64,000 nt of DNA from Ectopseudomonas toyotomiensis (GTDB taxonomy: Bacteria > Pseudomonadota > Gammaproteobacteria > Pseudomonadales > Pseudomonadaceae): NCBI RefSeq assembly GCF_900115695.1, contig NZ_FOXK01000010.1, positions 124,001 to 188,000 of the forward strand, given 5' to 3'. Under the pieces are notes generated by a model, which did no database searches, was not told the DNA's origin, and was given only the letters and a program-made list of their open reading frames with translations. Positions 35,549-43,740 of the stretch are shown piece after piece. The position numbers and the translations under genes are program-made. Positions within the stretch are counted from its first letter, which is position 1. Each line of letters opens with the position of its first letter.

Positions 35549-36061
35549 TTAGCGATTCCAGAACACATGCATCTGCTCGAAGCCGGTCTCCAGGGTGAAC
35601 AGGTCGCCGCTGTACTCCATATCGCGGGCCATGGCGCGGTAGTCGATGTACATGGCCAGGTGCTGCGGAATGCTGGTGGTTTCCTCGGTCAGTTCCTGGG
35701 CGTAGTCGGCCAGCGAGCTATAGCAGCCGCAGTAGTCTTCCTCAGCCACCTTGCGCGCCTGTTCCAGGTCGTTGAAGTGAGCGAGCAGGGCGCCGCCGAA
35801 TTCGGGGTACTCCTCGATGAAACACGCAATCTCATGGGCGCTCTCGAGGCCTTGGTACTCGCCGAGGCGGTAGCCGTCGAAGCCCTCGAAGTCGTGGATG
35901 GCATACTCCTCCGCACCCTCGACCGGTGAGGCTGCCAGCATGGCACTGACCTGTGCCTGGATGTCGTCCAGCTCCAGGGTGGCATCGATCCAGACGCCAT
36001 GCAGGTGACCGGCGTTGTAGGCGGCCAGGTCGGCAACGTAGATCCTGATTTCTTCGCTCAT
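35549..36061 (-). CDS. ardA: Antirestriction protein ArdA
   Basis: 170-residue acidic DNA mimic that binds type I restriction enzymes and blocks restriction of incoming DNA. The N-terminus (SEEIRIYVADLAAYNAGHLHGVW), the central EEYAIHDFEGFDGYRLGEY and the high Asp/Glu content are typical. ATG 36061 has AAGGAGCG at good spacing; the longer frame to 36277 is not credible. It belongs to the mobile-element backbone and, unlike parA-parB-traF, is intact. It sits 3 kb from a complete type I restriction system. Confidence 0.93.
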   Translation of the reverse strand: MSEEIRIYVADLAAYNAGHLHGVWIDATLELDDIQAQVSAMLAASPVEGAEEYAIHDFEGFDGYRLGEYQGLESAHEIACFIEEYPEFGGALLAHFNDLEQARKVAEEDYCGCYSSLADYAQELTEETTSIPQHLAMYIDYRAMARDMEYSGDLFTLETGFEQMHVFWNR

Positions 36062-36431
36062 GGCTTTCGCTCCTTCGTCTTCAGGGTTCTGCGCTTGCGC
36101 TGCGCATGAACCCCTGCCGACTAGGGCGACTAAGGCGGTCGTGAAAAAATCAGGAAAAATCGCGGAGGCTCCACCCAGCGCAGCGGCCGGGTGGAAACCG
36201 TCTATTTTTCTTGATTTTGAGGGGGCAAGAACCCCTGCCTTGGAAAGGGAGAACGTCACCACGGGTGGTGATAGCAACGTGTTTCGTCAGTTGGCAGTTG
36301 GCACTTGGCCGGAGCCGGCCAAAAGCGGTCGTTCGACACCGTCAAATTTCAACCCAAAGCTGTCGCTGGAAATCTAAAGAAACTCTTTCAGCCAACCTGC
36401 AGTTAAGCGCTACGAATTTGCTAAAAAACTT
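36062..36431. other. Intergenic region upstream of ardA
   Basis: No gene or clear repeat seen beyond the ardA leader. Base composition changes to AT-rich after about 36360, which may mark a junction between the ICE remnant and the following module. Confidence 0.35.
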
Positions 36432-36974
36432 CTATATTCCGGACACTTTATTTGGCTGCAACAAATCAGATGCCACTTTTTTCAACATGAAAGTCTCACG
36501 CTGAATGGACTGTCCCATTGAGGTTTCTTGGCGCTGCATGACGGCCAGGTTGTGTGTAATGGCTTCATGAAGATCAATCCAAACGGGACGCATGCCGTTG
36601 GCGATCTCATGGCTTTCCATCCTAACCGGCTGCAATTGCGGGGCTACTTCGCATTGGTAGAAGTGCGAGGTCATGTGCATCAGGTCGTACTGCGGCTTCC
36701 AATAGGGCCGGTACTCTTCGATGTACCCAAAGTTCTGAACGATTCGAATGTCGCGTGCACCAGTCTCCTCCTCAAGCTCGCGGGTGAGGCCAGCAATGAC
36801 GTCTTCGCCGGCATCGAGACCGCCACCGGGGAAGCTGAAGTCGTTGTATCGCTCAGTGAACAACAACAGGATCTGTTCATCACGAAGCACGATGCCGCGA
36901 GCGGCATGGCGGCGAAAGACTCTGCCCTGGGTAGATTTGAGTTCGGGGTGGATCAGTTCGGTAATCAGCTGCAT
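36432..36974 (-). CDS. Nudix hydrolase
   Basis: 180 residues with a complete Nudix box starting GGGLDAGEDVIAGLTRELEE and ending in TGA (consensus GX5EX7REUXEEXGU). It is preceded by the usual beta strands (ARGIVLRDEQILLLFTERYNDFSFPGGG). It hydrolyses a nucleoside-diphosphate-linked substrate that cannot be named from sequence. It lies downstream of the TraR/DksA-like and stress-protein genes on the same strand and may belong to that transcript. Confidence 0.88.
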   Translation of the reverse strand: MQLITELIHPELKSTQGRVFRRHAARGIVLRDEQILLLFTERYNDFSFPGGGLDAGEDVIAGLTRELEEETGARDIRIVQNFGYIEEYRPYWKPQYDLMHMTSHFYQCEVAPQLQPVRMESHEIANGMRPVWIDLHEAITHNLAVMQRQETSMGQSIQRETFMLKKVASDLLQPNKVSGI

Positions 36975-37039
36975 GGGTCGTCAAATCAAGCGATTGATGT
37001 AGGCCAAGCCCTTAGACACTCGGCATTGCAGGACATAGC

Positions 37040-37393
37040 CTAAGAGTTGTGGTCGGTTTTGTTCGCGCATTCAATGCACAGCGGCGTTGCGGGGTCGAAA
37101 TTCAACCTGCCCAAAGCTATGGGCTCGTCGCACTGAGCACAGTAACCATAATGGCTTTCGTAGATACGGCGAAAAGCAGCCTCGATGCGCAAGCGCTCCC
37201 GTCTGCCGCGTTCTCGGTTTGCGTCCAGCATGGCTTGCTGTTGAAGGGCATCCATGCGCGAGAGTCGACCCACTTTGCTCTGGTCTAGCTCGACGGAGTC
37301 TCGTGACTGTGCGGCGCACTCAAGGCTCTGTAGCTCAGCCAGGCGAATCTGCAGCAGATCTCGAAAATGTGTCAGGTTGATCTCGTCGCTCAT
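37040..37393 (-). CDS. TraR/DksA-family zinc-finger protein
   Basis: 117 residues: a helical coiled-coil N-terminus and a C4 zinc finger (YCAQCDEPIALGRLNFDPATPLCIEC) at the C-terminus. DksA-family proteins enter the RNA polymerase secondary channel and shift transcription in stringent conditions. The length lies between TraR and DksA. It ends the sulP-usp-usp run and is probably a module-borne modulator of transcription. Confidence 0.85.
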   Translation of the reverse strand: MSDEINLTHFRDLLQIRLAELQSLECAAQSRDSVELDQSKVGRLSRMDALQQQAMLDANRERGRRERLRIEAAFRRIYESHYGYCAQCDEPIALGRLNFDPATPLCIECANKTDHNS

Positions 37394-37405
37394 GGTCTGC
37401 CCCGA

Positions 37406-38254
37406 TCAATGCAGGAGCAGTAAAGGGGTGCGCGAGGTGCTGAGCATCTTTGTAGTATTGCTGCCAACCAAGAACTCGCGAATCCGGGAGCGGCTGTAGG
37501 CCCCCATTACGACCATGTCGATGGCGTGTTCATTCTGGTACGCATGCAGGGTGGGTTCTACTTCGCCGGAGCGAATGGCGATCTGGACATCAAACCCTGC
37601 GGCTTTTAGGTTTTCCTTTGCAAGTTTGAGTTGCTCCCACGCGTCGTTGGTGTCTGCGCCAACCATCACCAAGTGGATTGGTAGCCCCTTGAACAATGGA
37701 CTGCCTGCAATAAGCTGAACGGCTTTATCCATGGTTGGGCGACCGTCGTAGGCCAGCATCACGCTCTCCGGATGCTTGAATGCGTTAGGCGTAACCAGTA
37801 CCGGGCGACTGAGTGTGCGCAGTACGCTTTCTAAGTGGCTACCGACCTGAGACCCAACGTTTGCGTGATCGCCTTGCTTGCCTATCACCGCTAGGCGGAT
37901 TTCATCTTCAAGCGCCGCCAGCGATTCAGCGAGATCACCATGACGCTGTTTAAGCAGTGGGCTGCTAATGCCTTTTTCCAGTGCACGCTTTTTGGCTGCC
38001 TCCAACATAAGACGGCCTTCTTCCAGAGCGAGCTTGCTGCGTCGAGCGTCTAGTTCGGCCAACTCTTCCAGTAGATGTTCGCGGCTGCCTAGGCCGATAT
38101 TGCCACTGAGGTTACTGCTGGTCGGATAGCGGTTCTCGTCGAGAACGTGGAGGAATGACAAAGGGCAATCGAGTCGTAGACTGGCCCAGGCTGCGTAATC
38201 GCACACGGCAGGTGCGGAGGGAGAACCATCGATGCATGCCATCACAGAGGTCAT
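37406..38254 (-). CDS. Tandem-domain universal stress protein (copy 2 of 2)
   Basis: 282 residues with two Usp folds (about 1-145 and 150-282). The second carries GAYSRSRIREFLVGSNTTKML, an ATP-binding-type loop. ATG 38254 (MTSVMACIDGSPSAPAVCDY) fits the Usp start; the upstream frame to 38383 is not supported. It is clearly a paralogue of the gene at 38399-39247 (same start, same C-terminus), indicating local duplication, and it lies 12 bases before the TraR/DksA-like gene. Confidence 0.9.
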   Translation of the reverse strand: MTSVMACIDGSPSAPAVCDYAAWASLRLDCPLSFLHVLDENRYPTSSNLSGNIGLGSREHLLEELAELDARRSKLALEEGRLMLEAAKKRALEKGISSPLLKQRHGDLAESLAALEDEIRLAVIGKQGDHANVGSQVGSHLESVLRTLSRPVLVTPNAFKHPESVMLAYDGRPTMDKAVQLIAGSPLFKGLPIHLVMVGADTNDAWEQLKLAKENLKAAGFDVQIAIRSGEVEPTLHAYQNEHAIDMVVMGAYSRSRIREFLVGSNTTKMLSTSRTPLLLLH

Positions 38255-38398
38255 AGAATTTTCCTTGTATTGGTGCATTGCGTTTAAGCGGTTTGTAGGG
38301 AGTTGGCAGCCGCATAGTGTGTGAAAACTAACAGAGCCACCGGGTAATGAAACACCGAAACACGGGTGCCGTATAACCAGCACCCGGAGACTTCAGGA

Positions 38399-39247
38399 TC
38401 AGTGCAACATCAGCAGGGGCACTGTAGCCCGGCGCAGCATGCTGGTCGTGGTGCTGCCGACCAGAAACTGGCGAATTCGCGAGTGGCCGTAAGCGCCCAT
38501 TACCAGAAGGTTGATGAACTGCTCCTGGCAGTAGCGTTCCAGTTCATCCTCGACATCACCTTGGCAGGTTTTCGCATAGGTGGTGTAACCCGCCAGCTGA
38601 AGTTGGCTAGTAGCCGAATCAAGTTGTGCCTGCTGTTCGGCTGAGGCTTCACCTACCATCAGCAAGTGACAATCCAGCCCCTTAAGCAATGGACTCTGCA
38701 CCAGTCTTTCGACTACGCGGTGAGCGTTAGCGCTACCGTCGAAGGCGATGAGAAAGGACTGCGGCATAACGAAGTCATTCGGCACCACAAGCACCGGACG
38801 ATGCAGCGTGCGAATCACACTTTCGACGTGGCCACCGATGTGCTGGAAAACATTTCCGCTGTCTTCGCCCTGACGGCCAATCACCAGCAGACGAGTGTCT
38901 TCTTCCATCGTCTTCAGGCTATCGACCAGATTTCCATGTCGCTGAACGGATTTTGGATGAACGATGCCTAGTTGATCGAGGCGGTGCTTGGCAGCCTCTA
39001 ACAGGTGCTGGCCTTGTTCGCGGGCCAAACGTCCGCGCTTCTCGTCTAGGTCAGCCAGCTCTTGCAACAGGTGCTCGCGGCTGCCCAGGCCAATGCTGCC
39101 GGAAAGGTCTGTTGGCGCTTGCGCCACATCCTCCAGGATGTGAACCAGGGTCAGCGGGGACGCGAGGCGCACACTAGCCCAGGCGGAGTAGTCGCACACA
39201 GCAGCAGATGATGGTGATCCGTCAATGCAGGCTATGACTGTTGTCAT
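38399..39247 (-). CDS. Tandem-domain universal stress protein (copy 1 of 2)
   Basis: 282 residues with two Usp domains. It begins MTTVIACIDGSPSSAAVCDY and ends GAYGHSRIRQFLVGSTTTSM followed by LRRATVPLLMLH. The GxxGHS(R/I) motif in the second domain suggests nucleotide binding. It stands between sulP and its own paralogue on the same strand. Pairs of Usp proteins next to SulP transporters recur in mobile elements, where they are thought to support stress survival; that role is inferred. Confidence 0.92.
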   Translation of the reverse strand: MTTVIACIDGSPSSAAVCDYSAWASVRLASPLTLVHILEDVAQAPTDLSGSIGLGSREHLLQELADLDEKRGRLAREQGQHLLEAAKHRLDQLGIVHPKSVQRHGNLVDSLKTMEEDTRLLVIGRQGEDSGNVFQHIGGHVESVIRTLHRPVLVVPNDFVMPQSFLIAFDGSANAHRVVERLVQSPLLKGLDCHLLMVGEASAEQQAQLDSATSQLQLAGYTTYAKTCQGDVEDELERYCQEQFINLLVMGAYGHSRIRQFLVGSTTTSMLRRATVPLLMLH

Positions 39248-39337
39248 TTGAGTTCCTCGTTGTCTCCGTCTTTACGGAGAGCATGAGTGATAGGGTGCCG
39301 CTCCTTGTGGGGGCGGCTCTCCGGGAGTCGTGATGGC

Positions 39338-40825
39338 TTAGTGGGCCATCAGCTTGTCCACGGCATCGGGTTTGTCATGTACGCCAAAGCGGTCGACGAT
39401 TGTGGCGCTCGCTTCGTTCAGGCCAAGCACTTCGACTTCGGTGCCTTCGCGGCGGAACTTGATAACCACCTTGTCCAGCGCAGCCACGGCGGTGATATCC
39501 CAGAAGTGGGCATGGGTCAGATCGATGGTGACCTTGTCCAGGGCTTCTTTGAAGTCGAAGGTATCGACGAACTTGTCCGCCGAGCTGAAGAACACTTGAC
39601 CGGTCACCTTGTAGGTACGACTCATGCCTTCGTCATCGATGGTGGAGCCGACATGCATGTAATGGCCGACCTTGTTGGCAAAGAACAGTGCCGCCAGCAG
39701 AACACCAGCCAGCACGCCAAAGGCCAGGTTATGAGTGGCCACGACGACGATGACTGTTACCACCATAACGATGTTGGTCGACAGCGGATGGTTCTTCAGA
39801 TTGCGCAGAGAATCCCAGCTAAAGGTGCCGATGGAGACCATGATCATCACCGCGACCAGAGCGGCCATCGGGATTTTGGTCAGCCATTCAGACAGGAACA
39901 CCACCATCAGTAATAGAAAGACACCTGCAGACAGGGTTGAAAGACGGGTACGGCCACCAGACTTAATGTTGATGATGGACTGCCCAATCATGGCGCAACC
40001 GGCCATGCCGCCAAGAAGGCCAGAAGCGATATTGGCAACGCCTTGGCCTTTGCACTCGCGGTTCTTGTCGCTGCTGGTATCTGTCAGGTCATCGACAATC
40101 GTGGCAGTCATCATTGACTCCAACAGACCAACCACAGCCAGTGCGGCGGCATAGGGGAAGATGATTGCTAAGGTCTCAAATGTCAGCGGCACTTCCGGCC
40201 ACAGGAAGATTGGCAGGGTGTCCGGCAGCTGGCCCATGTCACCCACATTGCGGATATCCATACCGAAGTACATGGCGATGGCCGTCAGGACAACGATGCA
40301 CACCAATGGCGAGGGAATGACCTTGCCCACCATCGGCACATAGGGAAATAGGTAGATGATGCCCAGGCCCGCAGCAGTCATTGCGTATACGTGCCAGGTG
40401 ACATTGGTCAGCTCAGGCAGCTGAGCCATAAAAATCAGAATGGCCAGCGCGTTGACGAAGCCTGTCACTACTGAGCGTGAAACGAAGCGCATTAAAGAGC
40501 CAAGTTTCAGGTAACCCGCTGCAATCTGCAGTACACCGGTCAGCAGCGTCGCCGCTAACAGGTACTCCAGGCCATGGTTTTTCACCAGGGTAATCATCAG
40601 CAGCGCCATAGCGCCGGTCGCTGCTGAGATCATGCCGGGGCGACCACCGATAAAGGCAATGACCACGCAGATACAGAACGAAGCGTATAGACCCACTTTG
40701 GGGTCGACACCCGCGATGATCGAGAAGGCGATTGCCTCGGGAATGAGCGCCAAGGCAACGACGATGCCGGCGAGCAAATCGCCGCGTATGTTTGATAACC
40801 AGGTTTGCTTAAGTTTCTGCAGCAT
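39338..40825 (-). CDS. SulP-family inorganic anion transporter
   Basis: 495 residues with about 12 membrane helices, beginning NIRGDLLAGIVVALALIPEA, the SulP signature region, and with a C-terminal STAS domain (FDFKEALDKVTIDLTHAHFWDIT). The family carries sulfate or bicarbonate. The short STAS and closeness to BicA-like proteins make bicarbonate/sodium symport plausible, but the substrate is not proven. It is the first gene of the sulP-usp-usp-traR-nudix run. Confidence 0.9.
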   Translation of the reverse strand: MLQKLKQTWLSNIRGDLLAGIVVALALIPEAIAFSIIAGVDPKVGLYASFCICVVIAFIGGRPGMISAATGAMALLMITLVKNHGLEYLLAATLLTGVLQIAAGYLKLGSLMRFVSRSVVTGFVNALAILIFMAQLPELTNVTWHVYAMTAAGLGIIYLFPYVPMVGKVIPSPLVCIVVLTAIAMYFGMDIRNVGDMGQLPDTLPIFLWPEVPLTFETLAIIFPYAAALAVVGLLESMMTATIVDDLTDTSSDKNRECKGQGVANIASGLLGGMAGCAMIGQSIINIKSGGRTRLSTLSAGVFLLLMVVFLSEWLTKIPMAALVAVMIMVSIGTFSWDSLRNLKNHPLSTNIVMVVTVIVVVATHNLAFGVLAGVLLAALFFANKVGHYMHVGSTIDDEGMSRTYKVTGQVFFSSADKFVDTFDFKEALDKVTIDLTHAHFWDITAVAALDKVVIKFRREGTEVEVLGLNEASATIVDRFGVHDKPDAVDKLMAH

Positions 40826-40861
40826 TGATAAGTCCGTAGGTTAGAGGTGATTAATGGGTTT

Positions 40862-41119
40862 CTAGCAATAGAGACGCCAGTTCGGTTTAGCGAGAGAGAT
40901 CACACCCAGCCGTCCACTTGGAAGCAGCGGGATAGTGTGCGAAGGCATAGCCATGGAGGAAATAAACTCAGCACTCAGCCTCCATCCAGCGACTTGTAGG
41001 CAGAATCGCCACAGGCACAAAGTGTTTAGCAGGAGAAAGGCGACAATTGCCTGCTTGTACCAAATTGGCGCCTGGCCAAGGAAATTGTGCGCAAAGGCAG
41101 CAACTGTAATTGGGGGCAT
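40862..41119 (-). pseudogene. nhaB: Truncated Na+/H+ antiporter NhaB (5' fragment)
   Basis: The frame from ATG 41119 reads MPPITVAAFAHNFLGQAPIW, then YKQAIVAFLLLN and VAGWRLSAEFISSMAM...IPLLPSGRLG. This follows the NhaB N-terminus (HNFLGQSPxWYK, VAGWLLVAEFIFTLAMA, PLLPGGLL) for about 75 residues, then diverges and stops at 40862. Full NhaB has about 500 residues, so only the first sixth remains, cut 37 bases before the sulP start. It marks a deletion or insertion junction. Confidence 0.78.
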
Positions 41120-41762
41120 GAAAGCCTCTTCTAATCGTTGCGACTGAAATCGGCGCAACAGGACAACCCTGGACATGCAGGCGAACGAAAACGATCTGGC
41201 CGAAGTTCAGCAGGGTTGGCAGTAGGGATAAGAAGAACCGTTGTTCGTGGTCAACGGTGCACGTCAATGGCCTGCGGCAAAAGTGCAGCAGACAGCGACG
41301 CTAGAAAGCGGGCGGGTAACTTATGGCGGCGTAACAGCCGGAATGGAGCAGAAATTTATCATCGCTACGGGATACTTTTGGCATCGGGTCGTTGGGCGGG
41401 TCGATATATTAGCAGCTGCGACCGGGTTTTGGGCGCTTTTTTGACCAGATGTTGCAAGCCAGTCCATTTGCAATCTCGTCAGTTCAGGTCTGGACGCCAG
41501 GTTTTATGCGGTTTTCAGCCGCGCAGGCCAACTGCCGAAAATAATCTTGGGGATATTTCGTCAAGATACCCAAGATTGCATCGATGAGCTCACTAGGCCA
41601 TCATCCGCCACTTGCTGGGGCCCGTCCTTTAGCTATTTCCTTGAACCTGAGTTGAGTTAGACCCTTGTAAGAACCCGCCAAACACTCCTTCGCCATGCCT
41701 CCAATCCTTGAGGTCTGTGTCTAGTCGCTTCCTGCTCAAGTGCAGGGTGCGTACGTGTTTGT
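41120..41762. other. 643-bp region without a recognised gene
   Basis: Only short, non-conserved frames are present. It probably holds the former nhaB promoter and the promoter of the rightward sialidase-like operon. I see no repeats or tRNA. Confidence 0.4.
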
Positions 41763-41768
41763 GTGAAT

Positions 41769-43079
41769 ATGGTTTTTTCAATGCGCTCTAAGAAGTTTGG
41801 CTTTCTGCCTTCAGCCCTGGCTGTCATTTCCCTTTCTGCTGTCTTTGCCTCCGCTTGGTGGCTACACCCTGATCGCCCTATTTCTGGTTTCGCTGCTTCG
41901 GCAGTATCCGGTGAAGTGATCGGCAGTTCATCCGCCCCCTTCTACAACAGCCGCTTCGCGTCCTCAGATCTTGAAGAGTTTGTTCACGCATCATCGGTAG
42001 CATCACTGCCCGATGGTGGGCTGATGGCTGTTTGGTTTGCCGGCTCCCGAGAGGGTGCGGCGGATGTCCAGGTTCGCGGCTCACGTTACGACCCCATAAC
42101 GGCGGAATGGGGTGCCGAGTTAGTTCTAGCCACACGTGAGTCGACTCAGTACGCCACCCAAAAGCACATACGCAAACTGGGTAATCCCGTCATTGCACTT
42201 GCACCAGACAATCGCCTGTGGCTGTTCTATGTCTCGGTTTCGATTGGCGGCTGGGCGGGTAGCGCAATCAATGCCATGCACTCGGATGACTTCGGCGAAA
42301 GCTGGTCGCCCCCCAAGCAACTGATCACCACGCCTTTTTTGAATATCAGCACACTGGTGCGTAACGCTCCGGTGTTCCATAGCGACGGCACCATTGGGCT
42401 GCCGGTCTACCACGAGTTTCTCGGTAAATTTGCCGAGTACCTGTACATCAGTGCCTCTGGCGAGGTGCTCGATAAAAGCCGGATCAGTAAGGGCAAGCAC
42501 TCCTTGCAACCTACCGTGGTGCCCATGGACGAGCACAACGCTATTGCGATGCTGCGCTATGCCGGCAATACCTTTCATAAGGTACTCGCAAGCCGTACGG
42601 AGGATGCTGGGCAGACTTGGAGTGAGCCGTATCCGCTTGATCCCTCGAACCCTAACTCATCCCTTGCAGCGGTAGCCACACCCAATCATGGCTTGCTGGT
42701 GGCCTTGAATGATCTTGAAGATGGGCGCTTTCGCCTTCGCCTGATGGGCACCGACGCCAGCCTTGATCTTTGGCAACAGATTGTCGATCTGGATGAGTCG
42801 CCTGATCTTGAGGGCAATCCATTTAGCCCCGAGGCCTATCGGGAAATCATCGGCGATAAGTTTCGCCTTTCCAGTGGGGCGGATCGGCTGAGCCTCGTTG
42901 ACGAGTTCCTTAACAATCTGGATTACCGCGTGTGCTCAGAGCACGGCTGCGATTTTGAGTACGAATATCCGTACTTCATCAAGAGCGCCGACGGCCTGTA
43001 CCACTTGGTTTATTCGTGGAACAACACTTTTATCAAACACGTCAGCTTCAATGATGCCTGGCTAGAGGAGCAACTCTAA
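41769..43079 (+). CDS. Exo-alpha-sialidase-like BNR-repeat protein (membrane-anchored or secreted)
   Basis: About 436 residues. An N-terminal hydrophobic segment (LPSALAVISLSAVFASAWWL) acts as signal anchor or signal peptide. The rest is a beta-propeller with BNR/Asp-box motifs (SDDFGESWSPP, TEDAGQTWSEP). The family includes sialidases and related glycan-binding or hydrolysing proteins; sialic acid specificity is not implied. GTG 41763, ATG 41769 and ATG 41781 are alternative starts. Its stop overlaps the next ATG in TAATG, and an LtaS-like gene follows, so it probably acts on surface glycans. Confidence 0.8.
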   Translation: MVFSMRSKKFGFLPSALAVISLSAVFASAWWLHPDRPISGFAASAVSGEVIGSSSAPFYNSRFASSDLEEFVHASSVASLPDGGLMAVWFAGSREGAADVQVRGSRYDPITAEWGAELVLATRESTQYATQKHIRKLGNPVIALAPDNRLWLFYVSVSIGGWAGSAINAMHSDDFGESWSPPKQLITTPFLNISTLVRNAPVFHSDGTIGLPVYHEFLGKFAEYLYISASGEVLDKSRISKGKHSLQPTVVPMDEHNAIAMLRYAGNTFHKVLASRTEDAGQTWSEPYPLDPSNPNSSLAAVATPNHGLLVALNDLEDGRFRLRLMGTDASLDLWQQIVDLDESPDLEGNPFSPEAYREIIGDKFRLSSGADRLSLVDEFLNNLDYRVCSEHGCDFEYEYPYFIKSADGLYHLVYSWNNTFIKHVSFNDAWLEEQL

Positions 43080-43693
43080 TGCTTGATCTTTGGCAAGCGC
43101 ATCTGACCTTTGCGCTACTCGCGTTCGTGCTTATTCCGGGATTTGGTCTCAGTCCGGGTCTGCAGGTAGTTCGACTGATCGTGCTGCTGGCAATCAGTTT
43201 CATTCCCGTAGACGGGCTCTCGCTGGCAGCCTACATGCGTAGCTTTACGGACGATGTGGCGATCACCTCGCTGGTGGCCCTGGCATTTGTCACTGCAGTA
43301 CGCACGGGGCTGGCGGCGCGACTGCAACATACAACTCGCTTGCAGGTGCTGATCGTAATAGCAGCGCTGGCACTCTTCCTGTACCCGGCGACGATGGGAC
43401 TGACCTACTTTGACCCCTATCGACTCGGCTACAACCCACGCCCGTTGATAGTGGTGGTCGGCGTGGTGACCCTGGCGCTGCTGGTGATGCGCAATTGGTT
43501 GGGTGCCTGCATGCTCGGCCTGGCTACCTTGGCCTTTAGCCTGGGTGTTAAGCCTTCTCCGAATTACTGGGATTACCTGCTCGATCCGTTTATCGCCCTG
43601 TACTGCTGGGGGGCGCTGATCGGTTACGTCGCGAAGAAGATCGTGCGCTGGCCGTCTGCACAGCGCGAGGCGAAATTGCCAATCCGCCTCTGA
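43079..43693 (+). CDS. Polytopic membrane protein of unknown function
   Basis: 204 residues with about six or seven hydrophobic segments (LTFALLAFVLIPGFGLS, LQVVRLIVLLAISFIPV, LQVLIVIAALALFLYP, PLIVVVGVVTLALLVM and others). No family recognised. It is translationally coupled to the sialidase-like gene (TAATG) and followed 47 bases later by the LtaS-like gene, so it is probably a membrane partner of that envelope unit. Confidence 0.78.
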   Translation: MLDLWQAHLTFALLAFVLIPGFGLSPGLQVVRLIVLLAISFIPVDGLSLAAYMRSFTDDVAITSLVALAFVTAVRTGLAARLQHTTRLQVLIVIAALALFLYPATMGLTYFDPYRLGYNPRPLIVVVGVVTLALLVMRNWLGACMLGLATLAFSLGVKPSPNYWDYLLDPFIALYCWGALIGYVAKKIVRWPSAQREAKLPIRL

Positions 43694-43740
43694 TGGCAAG
43701 GCATCACGGTTTTTTGATGATTCGATAATTTGAGGGTTGG

